A stretch of 38,358 nt of DNA, from IMG/VR virus record IMGVR_UViG_3300036804_000098, positions 1 through 38,358 of that record. One strand, written 5' to 3'. Below, piece by piece: positions 8,550 through 16,871 of the stretch. Within the stretch, counting starts at the first letter, position 1. The number at the start of each line of letters is the position of its first letter. The notes below the pieces were generated by a model, which ran no database searches, had not been told where the DNA came from, and saw nothing but the letters and a program-made list of their open reading frames with translations. The stretch comes from a virus. The position numbers and the translations under genes are program-made.

Positions 8550-9044
8550 TTACAGTGGAAATTCGCGAACCGGATAATTGAGAATCGCAGCGTGAACCAG
8601 GACGCTGCCGAGCATTCCCAACCTTGGCCCCGAGACTTTCATAGGACCGGACCAATCGAACTGGCCATTGGGGTGATCGGAATCGACGAAGCGCCGGCGG
8701 GCTGAGCCGTCGGCATAAGAGTCATAGGCCGCGCAGATCGTTTCGATGAGCTGCTGAAAGATGGGTTCCGAGATTCCGTCCTGGTAGCTCATGAACCCGG
8801 AGATCTCGACGTTGTGGGTACGGCTCATCGCTCCCATCACCTCATCGCGAGGATCCGTTCCAACGCGAGTCACTCGCCAGGCGCGCACAATCGGCTTAGT
8901 GGGATCGGTGATAGCGTCAACGAAGATCTGCTGGAATTCGCCGTCAGTCTTCGAATTGCGCAGCATGTTGTAGACGTTCGGTCCGACGCCGTCAATCGCC
9001 TTCAGCCGATTCCAGACGGCCTCCACTGCGTCGATCGCGCTCAT
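8550..9044 (-). CDS. Tail terminator-like protein
   Basis: 164 residues with mixed alpha/beta character (MSAIDAVEAVWNRLKAIDG at the N-terminus, then beta strands). Size and place between a gp10-like neck protein and the tail tube protein match gpU-type tail terminators, which cap the tube and join it to the neck. The ATG overlaps the previous stop (ATGA). Assignment is mainly positional. Confidence 0.6.
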   Translation of the reverse strand: MSAIDAVEAVWNRLKAIDGVGPNVYNMLRNSKTDGEFQQIFVDAITDPTKPIVRAWRVTRVGTDPRDEVMGAMSRTHNVEISGFMSYQDGISEPIFQQLIETICAAYDSYADGSARRRFVDSDHPNGQFDWSGPMKVSGPRLGMLGSVLVHAAILNYPVREFPL

Positions 9045-9580
9045 TGGCCGCCCCCGACGAAGCCATGACGCGCGAGAGCCAGGGCGATGTTGTGTTCGAG
9101 CGCACCTGGCACCAATGGCTGGAGCTCCTCGAGGCCGCGGGAAAACATCTGATGGCCCGATGTACCGCGCTTCGCAATCGTCTTTGCCACCGCGAACGCT
9201 ACCGAAAGCGCTTCCTTCTCGTCATCGACACCGAACTTCCTCTGGACCCAGAGCAGCAGTGATTCAGGAGGCGGCATGTGAGGCCTGGCGCCGGTCTCGA
9301 CGGGCGCTGCATATTTATCGGCGCCGAGCTGCGGATTCACGCCGATGATTTCGTGCGCCGCATCGGGAAGCCATTCGAACTTTGAATTGATCGAGGAGAG
9401 AAGGTTTTCGCTGGCCACCGCCGCGGGCTTGCCTTCATAGGGGGTCGCGATATTGCGCTGGACCATCTCCGCGCCCTTGATGCCCAGCTCTTCCAGGCCG
9501 GCCTGCTCTCCCTCGCGGATCGCCGCCTGGATCTCCGGTGCCTGGTTTTCAACTCCATGGATCTGCGCGCCCCATGCCAT
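9041..9580 (-). CDS. HK97 gp10-like neck / tail-completion protein
   Basis: 179 residues from the ATG at 9580, five bases after the preceding stop. The central part (NIATPYEGKPAAVASENLLSSI, then YAAPVETGARPHMPP) carries the 'Y..~vE.Gt..~~p~P' signature of HK97 gp10-type head-tail joining proteins, and the C-terminal helices fit. An upstream extension to 9664 would overlap the SH3-like gene and lacks a ribosome site. Role: completes the neck before tail attachment, inferred from the family. Confidence 0.7.
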   Translation of the reverse strand: MAWGAQIHGVENQAPEIQAAIREGEQAGLEELGIKGAEMVQRNIATPYEGKPAAVASENLLSSINSKFEWLPDAAHEIIGVNPQLGADKYAAPVETGARPHMPPPESLLLWVQRKFGVDDEKEALSVAFAVAKTIAKRGTSGHQMFSRGLEELQPLVPGALEHNIALALARHGFVGGGQ

Positions 9581-9585
9581 CGCTG

Positions 9586-9813
9586 CTACCGCTTTCCTTC
9601 GATTTTTGCGAAGCCACAGACCGCTCTCGGCGTCACAGATTCCAAACGCTCCTCCTCGATCCATACGCTGGAGAGCATCTCTCCGGAGGTATTCAGGCTG
9701 TTGCGATGCACGCGGATAGATGTCGCTTCATACAAGCCAGTCAACCTCGCTAGAGCGATGCCCTCAAACCCATTCACGCGGTCACGGACCTTATCCCCCA
9801 GAGCAATTTCCAT
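9586..9813 (-). CDS. Small SH3-like phage protein
   Basis: 75 residues. The pattern DKVRDRVNGFEGIALARLTGLYEA followed by a strand ending in WIEEERLE resembles a common small phage protein in which a beta-barrel domain carries the motif 'DKVtGfxGivtaRxxyL...FDexxLe'. These are found among head-tail joining or tail genes; the function is not known to me. GAGG sits six bases before the ATG, and the gene is packed between its neighbours with gaps of 3-5 bases. Confidence 0.65.
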   Translation of the reverse strand: MEIALGDKVRDRVNGFEGIALARLTGLYEATSIRVHRNSLNTSGEMLSSVWIEEERLESVTPRAVCGFAKIEGKR

Positions 9814-9816
9814 CGG

Positions 9817-10557
9817 CTACCTCGTGTACTTTCCATGGATCAGGCGATCGACGCCGGAATTCATTTCGTTGAATTGGTTGCCGAGCGCGATCGCGGGCTT
9901 CTGTTCGTCGCCGCTGGCGGCATTTTCATCGATCCCCATGTGGTTGAAGTAGCGCTTGCGCAGCGCCTTCGCGATATTGAGCATCTCCTGAGACTTCGAG
10001 CGATAGTTCACCACATCGGCATCCATCGTCGAATCGCCGGTTCCGACATAGAAACTCGCGAGCTTTTCCGCGGCGAGAGATCCCGCGAAATCGACGACAG
10101 CATAGAAGTCCTTATCGGGAACGGTCGATCCATCGGGACGATGACGCGCCGTCCAGGTCACCCGCATCACATCGTCGGGACCAGGTGTGTCGAAGTTGAT
10201 CAGGATCTGATATTGGGTTGGCGAGCGATAGAGCCGCAAATCCGAATCGAGCACCATCTGCGGCGGCTGCTGGCCGATCGGAAATTCAATCGACCGGATA
10301 ATCGAGAACTCTGGTTCGAACACAGGAAGATCGCCGCCAGTGCCCGGCGCAACCGGAACAGGCAGGTAGTTCGTTCCATTCCCCTGGATGTCGGAGACAA
10401 CCTCAATCGGTGAATCCTGCGTATAGCGCTGGATGATCGCGCGCTCAACCAGCGATGGAAGAACAGATCCGCCGGTCCCGCCAAGGCGGGTGGCATCGTC
10501 CGAGATCACGTTGGGGATCTCATTCACAAAGTCCTGGATGGCATACGGGAACGGCAA
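9817..10557 (-). CDS. Head-tail connector region protein, function unknown
   Basis: 246 residues, read from a TTG at 10557: a TGA lies just upstream in frame, no early ATG exists, and AGAGAGGTG precedes it. The N-terminal helix and N-rich segment are followed by a beta-rich centre (TNYLPVPVAP, FSIIRSIEFPIG) and a helical C-terminus. It sits between the capsid-associated gene and the neck genes, where adaptor proteins are encoded. I do not recognise the family. Confidence 0.65.
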   Translation of the reverse strand: MPFPYAIQDFVNEIPNVISDDATRLGGTGGSVLPSLVERAIIQRYTQDSPIEVVSDIQGNGTNYLPVPVAPGTGGDLPVFEPEFSIIRSIEFPIGQQPPQMVLDSDLRLYRSPTQYQILINFDTPGPDDVMRVTWTARHRPDGSTVPDKDFYAVVDFAGSLAAEKLASFYVGTGDSTMDADVVNYRSKSQEMLNIAKALRKRYFNHMGIDENAASGDEQKPAIALGNQFNEMNSGVDRLIHGKYTR

Positions 10558-10743
10558 TCAAGTCACCTCTCTTGAAGATCGCGCCCCTCTGTTTCATGAG
10601 GTTCGTCCCACACCTGTCCACGCATCTCGCGTAGCACCATGGAAGGCCGCGCACTGCACGGCCTGAGATCAGTCCTGGTCACCAACCTCAGGTCGATTTA
10701 TCCGCGCGCAGACCGGACCAGGGACTCACGCGCTGGAGTCGAG

Positions 10744-11136
10744 CTATACGTCCACCTGGACCAGGTCGAGAACAACGAACGCGGCCTTCGGCACGGTTGT
10801 GCCTGGAACGCTGACCAGGTCCACCGTTACAACGTCGCCTACGTTCAAAAGTGCGCCGCCAGGGAACTGGTTTGATCCCGCGGTGATGGTTTTGGTAACC
10901 GTCTTGCCGCCGGCGGCTCCAGCGATCGCGAGATCCCCGGAAGCGGTGATGGCCACGCCATTGACATTGATCCGCGCCTCGGTCGAACCCGAGCCGGTGC
11001 CCGTGTCCGAGAGGCAGAGCTGCGCAGCGTGGATGCGCGTCTTCTGCGAAGCGGTGAAGCTGACCTGCCCGTTCGAGGCCGCGAGAGCGGCAGGAAGGGG
11101 GAGGGTCAGGTGACTACGTCGAAAACTGTCCTGCAT
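10744..11136 (-). CDS. Capsid-associated beta-rich protein, possible decoration protein
   Basis: 130 residues rich in Ala, Gly, Thr and Val with alternating hydrophobic strands and no Cys-based site. It lies immediately after the capsid gene, behind a stable hairpin, and has GAGGAG seven bases before its ATG. Small beta proteins next to the major capsid gene are often decoration or stabilisation proteins (lambda gpD position), but no specific similarity is visible, so this is an inference from place and composition. Confidence 0.5.
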   Translation of the reverse strand: MQDSFRRSHLTLPLPAALAASNGQVSFTASQKTRIHAAQLCLSDTGTGSGSTEARINVNGVAITASGDLAIAGAAGGKTVTKTITAGSNQFPGGALLNVGDVVTVDLVSVPGTTVPKAAFVVLDLVQVDV

Positions 11137-11158
11137 GGGTTCGCTCCTCTTTTTGGAT

Positions 11159-11186
11159 CACCGGGCCGGATTACTCAGGCCCGGTG
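11159..11186. terminator. Strong hairpin after the capsid gene (attenuator or processing site)
   Basis: CACCGGGCC (11159-11167) pairs perfectly with GGCCCGGTG (11178-11186), a 9-bp GC-rich stem with a 10-base loop, in the 91-base gap after the capsid stop. No U-run follows on the minus strand, so it is not a classic intrinsic terminator. It may protect the capsid mRNA 3' end or slow transcription. Confidence 0.5.
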
Positions 11187-11227
11187 GCCATAGCTGCATT
11201 CATCAGCAATCGCGCTGACTAACTCCG

Positions 11228-12724
11228 TTAGCCGGCTACGACGTTCTTGCCCACGCCGCGGAAGTCGATGATGGCGCCGCCGAATACGAACTTCACCTTG
11301 TACTGGAGCTCGTCGGCCGTGAATTGTGTGCCCACCGTCGGCTGGTTGGCCAGGAAGATCTGCGGCTGCTCGATACCATCGAGGAACCCGATCTCAAGGA
11401 ACGGAGCATTCGATTGATCGGTCCCGTAGTACCAGTCCGTCACGTCGGTCCCGTCGAGCTTTTCGTTCACGACGATCCGCTCATTGTTGACGCCGAACCG
11501 CTGATAGAACGCGTTCGAGCCGGCCGTGTTGGTCTGGTTGATCTGATTGGCGGTCGCCTTCAGATGAAGGGGAACCATTAACCAGGTCAGGGGCAGGCCG
11601 AGCGGCTCGCTCGAATCCTTTTCGGTCTGCATCCCGATCGCGATTTCCGCCGCAATCAGCGCATCCTGCGACAATGCGGCCGAGCCGAGATTCGAATGAC
11701 CGGAAGCGAACCAAGCCACAGAATCCGCGCCATAGTTCGGATTGTTCAAGAAGAACCCGGTGATGTAGTTCTTCAGCGTCCACCGTCCGGCCCGCGCCAG
11801 GCGGCCGGGGAAACGCGCGATCGCGCCGAGATCATCATTGCGGATGGTCTCTTCCGAGATCGTGAGCAACTGCCCGCGCTTCGAAACCGAGTAGCTCACA
11901 CGCTCATCGGTAGGCTTCGCGAACTCCTGATAGCCGGCGCCCTCGTTCACTGTCGCCAACTCGCCGAAGTAGCCATCACGCACCCGATCCTGCAGCTTGA
12001 AATCGGAAATCGAGGCCTTTGTGTACAGCATATTCAGGCCATCAATCGACAGCTCCGCATAATCCTGGAGCAGCCGCTTGGTCATCGAGTTCAGGAGGAT
12101 ATTCGGAAAGTCGCCGGTCAACACGGCTTCGGAAGCCAGCATCCGACCACCAGTAAAACCGCCTCCGCTCAGCTTCGCCAGATCGAAATCGCCGGTGATC
12201 GTCACATAGGCATCGCGGAGACCCTTGAACCCTGGGACGCCCTTGGTCATCGATTCCTTGACGCCGATGGCCGCTTCCATGGCCAGGGCCATCTTGTCGG
12301 CGGATTCCAGGCCCACGCGCACCGGGCCGCGAATCGTGCCGACATTCTCAAAGGCCGCGAAGGCCTCGCGAACGCCCGCAATCTCGGCATCGATCGTCGC
12401 GTCGACGATATTCGCTTCGGAAGCCAGCGCCGTTTCAAGATGTGCGCGCGCCAGCTTCTTGGCCGGCTCAGGCAGCTTCGACTCGGTCAGCTTGGTCTCA
12501 ATGCGGGTGCGGGACTGCACGCGCTGCGCATCCGCCAGGATGGTTGCTGCAGCTTCGGCGGTAAGGGCTGGCGTCGCGCCGTCAGAGAGAGCGGTTGAGA
12601 CTTTCTCAAGGAAAGCCGGATAGTCAGCCTCAGCAACGTTGGCAAATTCGAGGCTCAGCTCTGCGCACCGCGCGGCGTTCTTCGCCCGAAGCGCGTTGAG
12701 CAGTTGAAGAATCGACTTCTTCAT
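11228..12724 (-). CDS. Nested scaffold-capsid product from an internal start
   Basis: In frame inside the fusion gene, an ATG at 12724 (MKKSILQLLNALRA) is preceded by AAGGAG with a five-base gap, a near-ideal ribosome site in the middle of a coding region. Its product of 498 residues would contain only the scaffold domain and the major capsid protein. Nested starts are known for phage scaffolds (lambda Nu3, Mu Z). Here the nested product would supply capsid subunits in excess over protease. The signal is seen; its use is inferred. Confidence 0.6.
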   Translation of the reverse strand: MKKSILQLLNALRAKNAARCAELSLEFANVAEADYPAFLEKVSTALSDGATPALTAEAAATILADAQRVQSRTRIETKLTESKLPEPAKKLARAHLETALASEANIVDATIDAEIAGVREAFAAFENVGTIRGPVRVGLESADKMALAMEAAIGVKESMTKGVPGFKGLRDAYVTITGDFDLAKLSGGGFTGGRMLASEAVLTGDFPNILLNSMTKRLLQDYAELSIDGLNMLYTKASISDFKLQDRVRDGYFGELATVNEGAGYQEFAKPTDERVSYSVSKRGQLLTISEETIRNDDLGAIARFPGRLARAGRWTLKNYITGFFLNNPNYGADSVAWFASGHSNLGSAALSQDALIAAEIAIGMQTEKDSSEPLGLPLTWLMVPLHLKATANQINQTNTAGSNAFYQRFGVNNERIVVNEKLDGTDVTDWYYGTDQSNAPFLEIGFLDGIEQPQIFLANQPTVGTQFTADELQYKVKFVFGGAIIDFRGVGKNVVAG

Positions 12725-13633
12725 GGATGCTCCTTCAGCAGCGATCGCTTCACTGCCGCGGTTGATGCGAGGCCTTGTGGGGGCGATCGCTTGGGATTGA
12801 GGGTTGACGGCGCGCAGCTGCGCGTCGCGAAGACTTCCGCCGGCAAATGCCGCCGCGGCGGTGAGAAACTGACCGCCGGCGCCGGCGCGCTGACAGAGAT
12901 CAACGGAATAGAGATCGCCGAGGGCTTCGGCAACCATGCACTGTTTGCCTTCGATAACACCCGCTTTGTAGCCGATCATCGCCAGCATGGACACCGCGAA
13001 GAGATCGAGCTTTTTGTTGGTGCGGGCATCATCAAGACGGGAACGAAGATCCGATTCGGCGGTGAAGAGATTCACCGTCGTGCGGGCTTCGGTTCCAACC
13101 ATGCTTCCACCGGAAAGCCAACCGGCGATGCGATCGGCAGCCAGAGCGCCCGTCGGATCCGAGCCGCTCTGATCCGGATGCCGGCGCCCGAAGGGTTTCC
13201 CATCTAGCGCTTCAGCGACGCGCGCCACGAAATCCTTCGGATAGTAATGCGGAACGGCTTTGCCATTCAGCGCGCCATTCCCCCAACCGGCCCGTAGCGC
13301 AACGATGGGATACCTTCCAGACTCGGGCTGGGCATCAGCTTCAGTCGAGAGAAATGCGCAGCTCTCGGCGACCGGAACATAGGCGGTCGTGACTTCCTGC
13401 GCATTCTCAAGTGAAACCTCATCGCCCGAAATCGCATAGGGGATGCGGAATAGCTTTCCGGTTTCCCCCTGACGGGCGATGAGGTAATCATCGAAGGCCT
13501 CGAACAGCCAGAACCGCTGGCACTGCGTCTCATCGAGACCGAACTGCTCAAGCAAGGCGCCATTAAGCAGCGCCTGTTGCTGATCGAGCGAAAGATCAGC
13601 CTCAGCCACCAAACTCCAGATCAAAGCCTTCAT
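11228..13633 (-). CDS. Prohead protease-scaffold-major capsid fusion protein
   Basis: About 801 residues. Residues 110-265 look like a prohead serine protease: a histidine in GRRHPDQSG (about 152), a serine in DLFAVSMLAM (about 215) and a following YSVDLC strand. Residues 304-430 are helical and charged like a scaffold (delta) domain. From about 440 to the end is a Mu/HK97-type major capsid domain. GGAG lies six bases before the ATG at 13633; another ATG six bases earlier has no proper spacing. In Mu these functions are split into genes I, Z and T. An internal start at 12724 is annotated separately. Catalytic residues are assigned by pattern. Confidence 0.8.
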   Translation of the reverse strand: MKALIWSLVAEADLSLDQQQALLNGALLEQFGLDETQCQRFWLFEAFDDYLIARQGETGKLFRIPYAISGDEVSLENAQEVTTAYVPVAESCAFLSTEADAQPESGRYPIVALRAGWGNGALNGKAVPHYYPKDFVARVAEALDGKPFGRRHPDQSGSDPTGALAADRIAGWLSGGSMVGTEARTTVNLFTAESDLRSRLDDARTNKKLDLFAVSMLAMIGYKAGVIEGKQCMVAEALGDLYSVDLCQRAGAGGQFLTAAAAFAGGSLRDAQLRAVNPQSQAIAPTRPRINRGSEAIAAEGASMKKSILQLLNALRAKNAARCAELSLEFANVAEADYPAFLEKVSTALSDGATPALTAEAAATILADAQRVQSRTRIETKLTESKLPEPAKKLARAHLETALASEANIVDATIDAEIAGVREAFAAFENVGTIRGPVRVGLESADKMALAMEAAIGVKESMTKGVPGFKGLRDAYVTITGDFDLAKLSGGGFTGGRMLASEAVLTGDFPNILLNSMTKRLLQDYAELSIDGLNMLYTKASISDFKLQDRVRDGYFGELATVNEGAGYQEFAKPTDERVSYSVSKRGQLLTISEETIRNDDLGAIARFPGRLARAGRWTLKNYITGFFLNNPNYGADSVAWFASGHSNLGSAALSQDALIAAEIAIGMQTEKDSSEPLGLPLTWLMVPLHLKATANQINQTNTAGSNAFYQRFGVNNERIVVNEKLDGTDVTDWYYGTDQSNAPFLEIGFLDGIEQPQIFLANQPTVGTQFTADELQYKVKFVFGGAIIDFRGVGKNVVAG

Positions 13634-13680
13634 GAACATCTCCGACGTCGTTTTGTCACTCCAACCAACTGCAGTTGAAG

Positions 13681-14127
13681 CTAGTTCGAGCCTTCCTGAA
13701 TGGCCGCGAGGATCTCGTCTTTCTTTGCGGTCGGATCTACGGTCACACCGATAGTGCCGGCATGCTGGATCAACTGATCCTTCGTCAGCTTGGTGATATC
13801 AACCGTAGACGACTTCGAGATCTCGAATGAATATTTGCGGCCGTCCGAGGTCACGCAATGTCGCCTCGCCACACCATCCTTCGTCCTGGTGGAGCGATGG
13901 ATGACCTGCCAGTCTTCGAGCGCGTCGATATCGTCGGCCGATTCCGGCGCCGGAACGGCGAGCATCTTGTTCGCTTCCTTGGTGGCGACGGTGCGCTTCG
14001 CTGATTCGTTGTCGGGGTAGTCGAGCCTCGCCTGGGCTTGCGCCTTTTGGAAGTTGGCTTGCCATTGTTTCTTGGCTTTGTCGCTCAGATGCTGTGGAGC
14101 ATCCGGAATATTCGCTACTGGAGGCAT
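13681..14127 (-). CDS. ChaB-like N-terminus with C-terminal HeH/LEM-type domain
   Basis: 148 residues in two parts. The first 60 (NIPDAPQHLSDKAKKQWQANF, then NESAKRTVATKEANKML) resemble ChaB-family proteins. The last 40 (DITKLTKDQLIQHAGTIGV, then KKDEILAAIQ) have the two-helix HeH/LEM/SAP-like pattern usual for nucleic-acid or capsid binding. It occupies the place of Mu gene G between the MuF-domain protein and protease genes. AGGAG precedes the ATG with a seven-base gap. Function is not established; a role in head assembly or genome binding is possible. Confidence 0.6.
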   Translation of the reverse strand: MPPVANIPDAPQHLSDKAKKQWQANFQKAQAQARLDYPDNESAKRTVATKEANKMLAVPAPESADDIDALEDWQVIHRSTRTKDGVARRHCVTSDGRKYSFEISKSSTVDITKLTKDQLIQHAGTIGVTVDPTAKKDEILAAIQEGSN

Positions 14128-14203
14128 AGGTATCTCCTGTGGGTTTTGCCGAGACTGACGGTTACCGGCAGATTAGTGAGTGCGCCGCAGTCCCAGCGGG
14201 AAA

Positions 14204-14237
14204 CCCGAGAGAGCTGCGAGAGCTGGGGAAGTTCGCG
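14204..14237. repeat. Intergenic repeat, copy A
   Basis: CCCGAGAGAGCTGCGAGAGCT followed by GGGGAAGTTCGCG. Copy B at 23182-23224 has the same blocks with three substitutions in the first, one in the second, and a nine-base insertion between them. Both copies start just after a minus-strand stop codon and lie upstream of a late gene. Possible shared regulatory element or remnant of host repeat DNA. Confidence 0.55.
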
Positions 14238-14241
14238 AGAT

Positions 14242-15141
14242 TCAAGCAGCCGCTTTGATGGAAATGCCGTAACTTTCAAGCAGTGCGCGCTCCTTATCGC
14301 TCGGTTTCAGATCCTCATTGCTGACATAGGGAATCACCAGGCAGTGACAGTTGATGGTGTTTTCCGCTGATCCGCTTGGATCTCGCGGGTACTGCAGTGG
14401 CTCACCCTCAACGTCGAATGGTTCGCCAGGCTTGCGGAGCTGCCCGTCGGCGCGGAGATGCCCGATCCGCGGCACAAGCGCGATATTGACGTGCTTCCAC
14501 ATTTTCTGGAGGCCCGGATGCTGGTCTTTAAGCGCGTTGATTCGCGCAACCGATGCGAGCGAATTGACGCGCATGATCTCATTGGTTGCAATCGAGAGAG
14601 CGCGTTCTCCTACCTGGCTGAAGAGTCCGGAGAACTTTCCGCCTTCGAGAGCACTTCCGATCTGCGCGACAAGCTGCCCGAGGTTGGCCTGGCCAAGGAA
14701 GGCGCGCTGGATCGAGGCGTTGATTCGGGAGCTTGCGTCCCGCGTGAGTCCGCTGATCAGATCCGCGCTATAGCCCTGCACAACCTGGAGCGTCGCCTGG
14801 TCGAGAATCGGATGGATAGCGAGCGTTCCCGTGCCGGCAGCGACGGTGGCATTCACACTTTGCCCTGCTTGCTGGTAGGCCTTCTTTTCAAGGTCGCTGA
14901 CCTGGGCGGCCGCCTGGCGCGCGAACTCCTCCATCACCCGGTCTACCTGGGCCTTCAGCGCGTGGAGGCGCGCGGCGTTGTATGTACCCGGTTCTGATCG
15001 CGCCACATCGGCCAGGATTTCCCGATTGGCTTCGCGCAAGAGCTTGGCGATCCGCGCCTTCGCCTCAGGGGTCAACGCCTCGGCCGCGCGGGTGAGCGCG
15101 TCGAGTTGCTGTGCGTAGGCCTGGGCGCGGGAGTCTGCCAT
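14242..15141 (-). CDS. MuF-domain minor head protein (Mu gp30-like)
   Basis: 299 residues. The N-terminal 180 residues are helical. The C-terminal part has the MuF signature: ATNEIMRVNSLA, a GHLRADGQ segment, GEPFDVEGEPLQYPRDP and finally NTINCHC. In Mu and SPP1 relatives this domain belongs to a minor capsid protein that enters the head and aids head morphogenesis or ejection. The ATG shares one base with the portal stop (TAATG), so the two are coupled. Confidence 0.85.
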   Translation of the reverse strand: MADSRAQAYAQQLDALTRAAEALTPEAKARIAKLLREANREILADVARSEPGTYNAARLHALKAQVDRVMEEFARQAAAQVSDLEKKAYQQAGQSVNATVAAGTGTLAIHPILDQATLQVVQGYSADLISGLTRDASSRINASIQRAFLGQANLGQLVAQIGSALEGGKFSGLFSQVGERALSIATNEIMRVNSLASVARINALKDQHPGLQKMWKHVNIALVPRIGHLRADGQLRKPGEPFDVEGEPLQYPRDPSGSAENTINCHCLVIPYVSNEDLKPSDKERALLESYGISIKAAA

Positions 15142-16871
15142 TACTGGACCAGGCTCCTCGCTTCGTCTTCATCGAGAGCATCATTGTCGGCGCCGTCGCC
15201 GGCCTCATCAGCATCATTAGGGGCGCCGTTGATCTTCTTGAGCGCCGCCGAGAGCGCCGATTGCGAAGCCAGCTGATCCTGCTGTTGCGCGGCCCGATCT
15301 TGTTTCTCCTGCTGCGCGGCCTCATATTCCTGGTTCGAATCTTCGATATCGACACCGATCTCAGCCAATACGGTGTGAAATGCGCGCGCCGCCGTCGCTC
15401 CCGTGATCCATCCTTCCTGCTGTCCAACCTGCATCGCACCGGCCGCGCCGACGAGCGTTTGCGCTCCCTTTTGGAGATCCTTAACGACGATCTCCGGGAA
15501 CTCGATCGCATAACTGGTGTCGACATTTGGGCCGATAACCCCGGCGGTCTGTGCCATCTCAATCTGAAAATTGAGGATTTGTTTCAAGCAGCGGCTCAGG
15601 TGATTCTGCCGCTTCATGATTTTCTTGGTGAACGGCGCATTCATTTCGAGCGCTGAGGCGCGGTTCGCATCATCGCCATCGCCCATCAGTACCGGCGGGA
15701 TTCCGGCGCCGCCGAGGCCATACTTCTTCACCATCGCCGCGCCTTGCGCCATATCCGCACCCTTGAAATCAGGGGTGAGCGCCTCGACCTCGATCGCATC
15801 ATTGGTGACCAGCACGCCGCCCTGGCGTGGCGGATTTTTGGTCAGCTTGTTCTTATATTCCTCGACGCGCTTTTCATCGGCGCCCTTGAAGACGTAGTGC
15901 CAGATGAACTGATTCAGAAAACGAACCTTGTCTCCGAAATCAAAGATCATCTGGTCGAACAGATCGACCCAGTCAGCCAAAGCGAAGAGTTCCGAGAAGC
16001 CGCGGCTTGCCGATTTCGCTTTGTTGAGAGTGAAGTAGAAGCACTCGCCATCGAGCTTGCCATAGCTCTCCTGGGTGACGTCCTCCTGGCGACGCACGAT
16101 CAACATCGGCTTCTGCAATACATCGCCAACCTCGCGACGCAGGCGTACCGCCCAGGGAACGTTAATCGAAGCGGTGCCGGCGGCCGTGGCCATTTCCGCG
16201 AACTGGATGGTGTCGATGTTCATCGGATCGATATAACCGGCGCGCACCTTCCCGCTGATCCTGTTCAGGGCAACCGGAATACAGAGCTCTCCGAAGGTGG
16301 TCAGCTCGTCGGTCCACTGCTCCGTGTTGTCATCCATCTGATTGACTTCGTCATTCCAGAAATCATCGATTACCTGCTGCACGGCCGGATCTTTGGCTGT
16401 GACGCGAACACCCTTGCCGATGGTGTAGTCGGTGAGAATCTCGACAATCCGCTTGCCGAAGGGCGTTGTGACGCGAAGGAAATAGCAGACCTGGAGCATC
16501 CGGTCATGCATCAGTGGATTGAGGTCCCGCAATGTCGCGAGCGATGTGATGCGGCGGAACCCAGGATCCTCGCCATCACCCGTGGTTAGTGTGAAGAGCT
16601 GAGGAGCGATCGCCTCAGCAGCGAGCTTATCCTCGCTTGTCAGCTTGCCGGCGGTCAGGATCCGCGTGGCAGCTGAGAGCAGCTTGCGGTCATCATCGTC
16701 CAGGGCAAAGCCGGCCTTCTCCATCTGGGTAAGGACCTTGCTCTCCGCGGCAATAGTGTGCGCGTCATCCCAACGTTTGGATTCTTTGCGGTTCAGCAGC
16801 GTAATGTCGGCGCGCTCGGACGTCGATCGGCGCGAGAGCATGTTTTTGATACGTTTGGGAATCAGGCCCAT
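15141..16871 (-). CDS. Portal protein
   Basis: A 576-residue protein encoded between the large terminase and MuF genes, the universal portal position. Supporting segments are VCYFLRVTTPFGKRIVEILTDY, the wing-like region with FWNDEVNQMDDNTEQW, a GGAGIPPVLMGDGDDANRASA segment typical of portals, and an acidic C-terminal tail. Portal subunits form the dodecameric ring through which DNA enters and leaves. The first codons overlap the terminase 3' end by ten bases. It occupies the Mu gp29 slot; whether it is strictly DUF935 is not clear to me. Confidence 0.85.
   Translation of the reverse strand: MGLIPKRIKNMLSRRSTSERADITLLNRKESKRWDDAHTIAAESKVLTQMEKAGFALDDDDRKLLSAATRILTAGKLTSEDKLAAEAIAPQLFTLTTGDGEDPGFRRITSLATLRDLNPLMHDRMLQVCYFLRVTTPFGKRIVEILTDYTIGKGVRVTAKDPAVQQVIDDFWNDEVNQMDDNTEQWTDELTTFGELCIPVALNRISGKVRAGYIDPMNIDTIQFAEMATAAGTASINVPWAVRLRREVGDVLQKPMLIVRRQEDVTQESYGKLDGECFYFTLNKAKSASRGFSELFALADWVDLFDQMIFDFGDKVRFLNQFIWHYVFKGADEKRVEEYKNKLTKNPPRQGGVLVTNDAIEVEALTPDFKGADMAQGAAMVKKYGLGGAGIPPVLMGDGDDANRASALEMNAPFTKKIMKRQNHLSRCLKQILNFQIEMAQTAGVIGPNVDTSYAIEFPEIVVKDLQKGAQTLVGAAGAMQVGQQEGWITGATAARAFHTVLAEIGVDIEDSNQEYEAAQQEKQDRAAQQQDQLASQSALSAALKKINGAPNDADEAGDGADNDALDEDEARSLVQ

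Noticed and set aside
10563-10682. A possible 39-residue gene (GTG start, minus strand) in the 186-base gap before the connector gene
   Set aside because: No good ribosome site, no motif, and no sign beyond an open frame; the gap otherwise shows nothing distinctive.
11159-11186. Post-capsid hairpin as a full intrinsic terminator
   Set aside because: No U-run follows on the minus strand, so I record it only as a hairpin with possible attenuation or mRNA-protection role.
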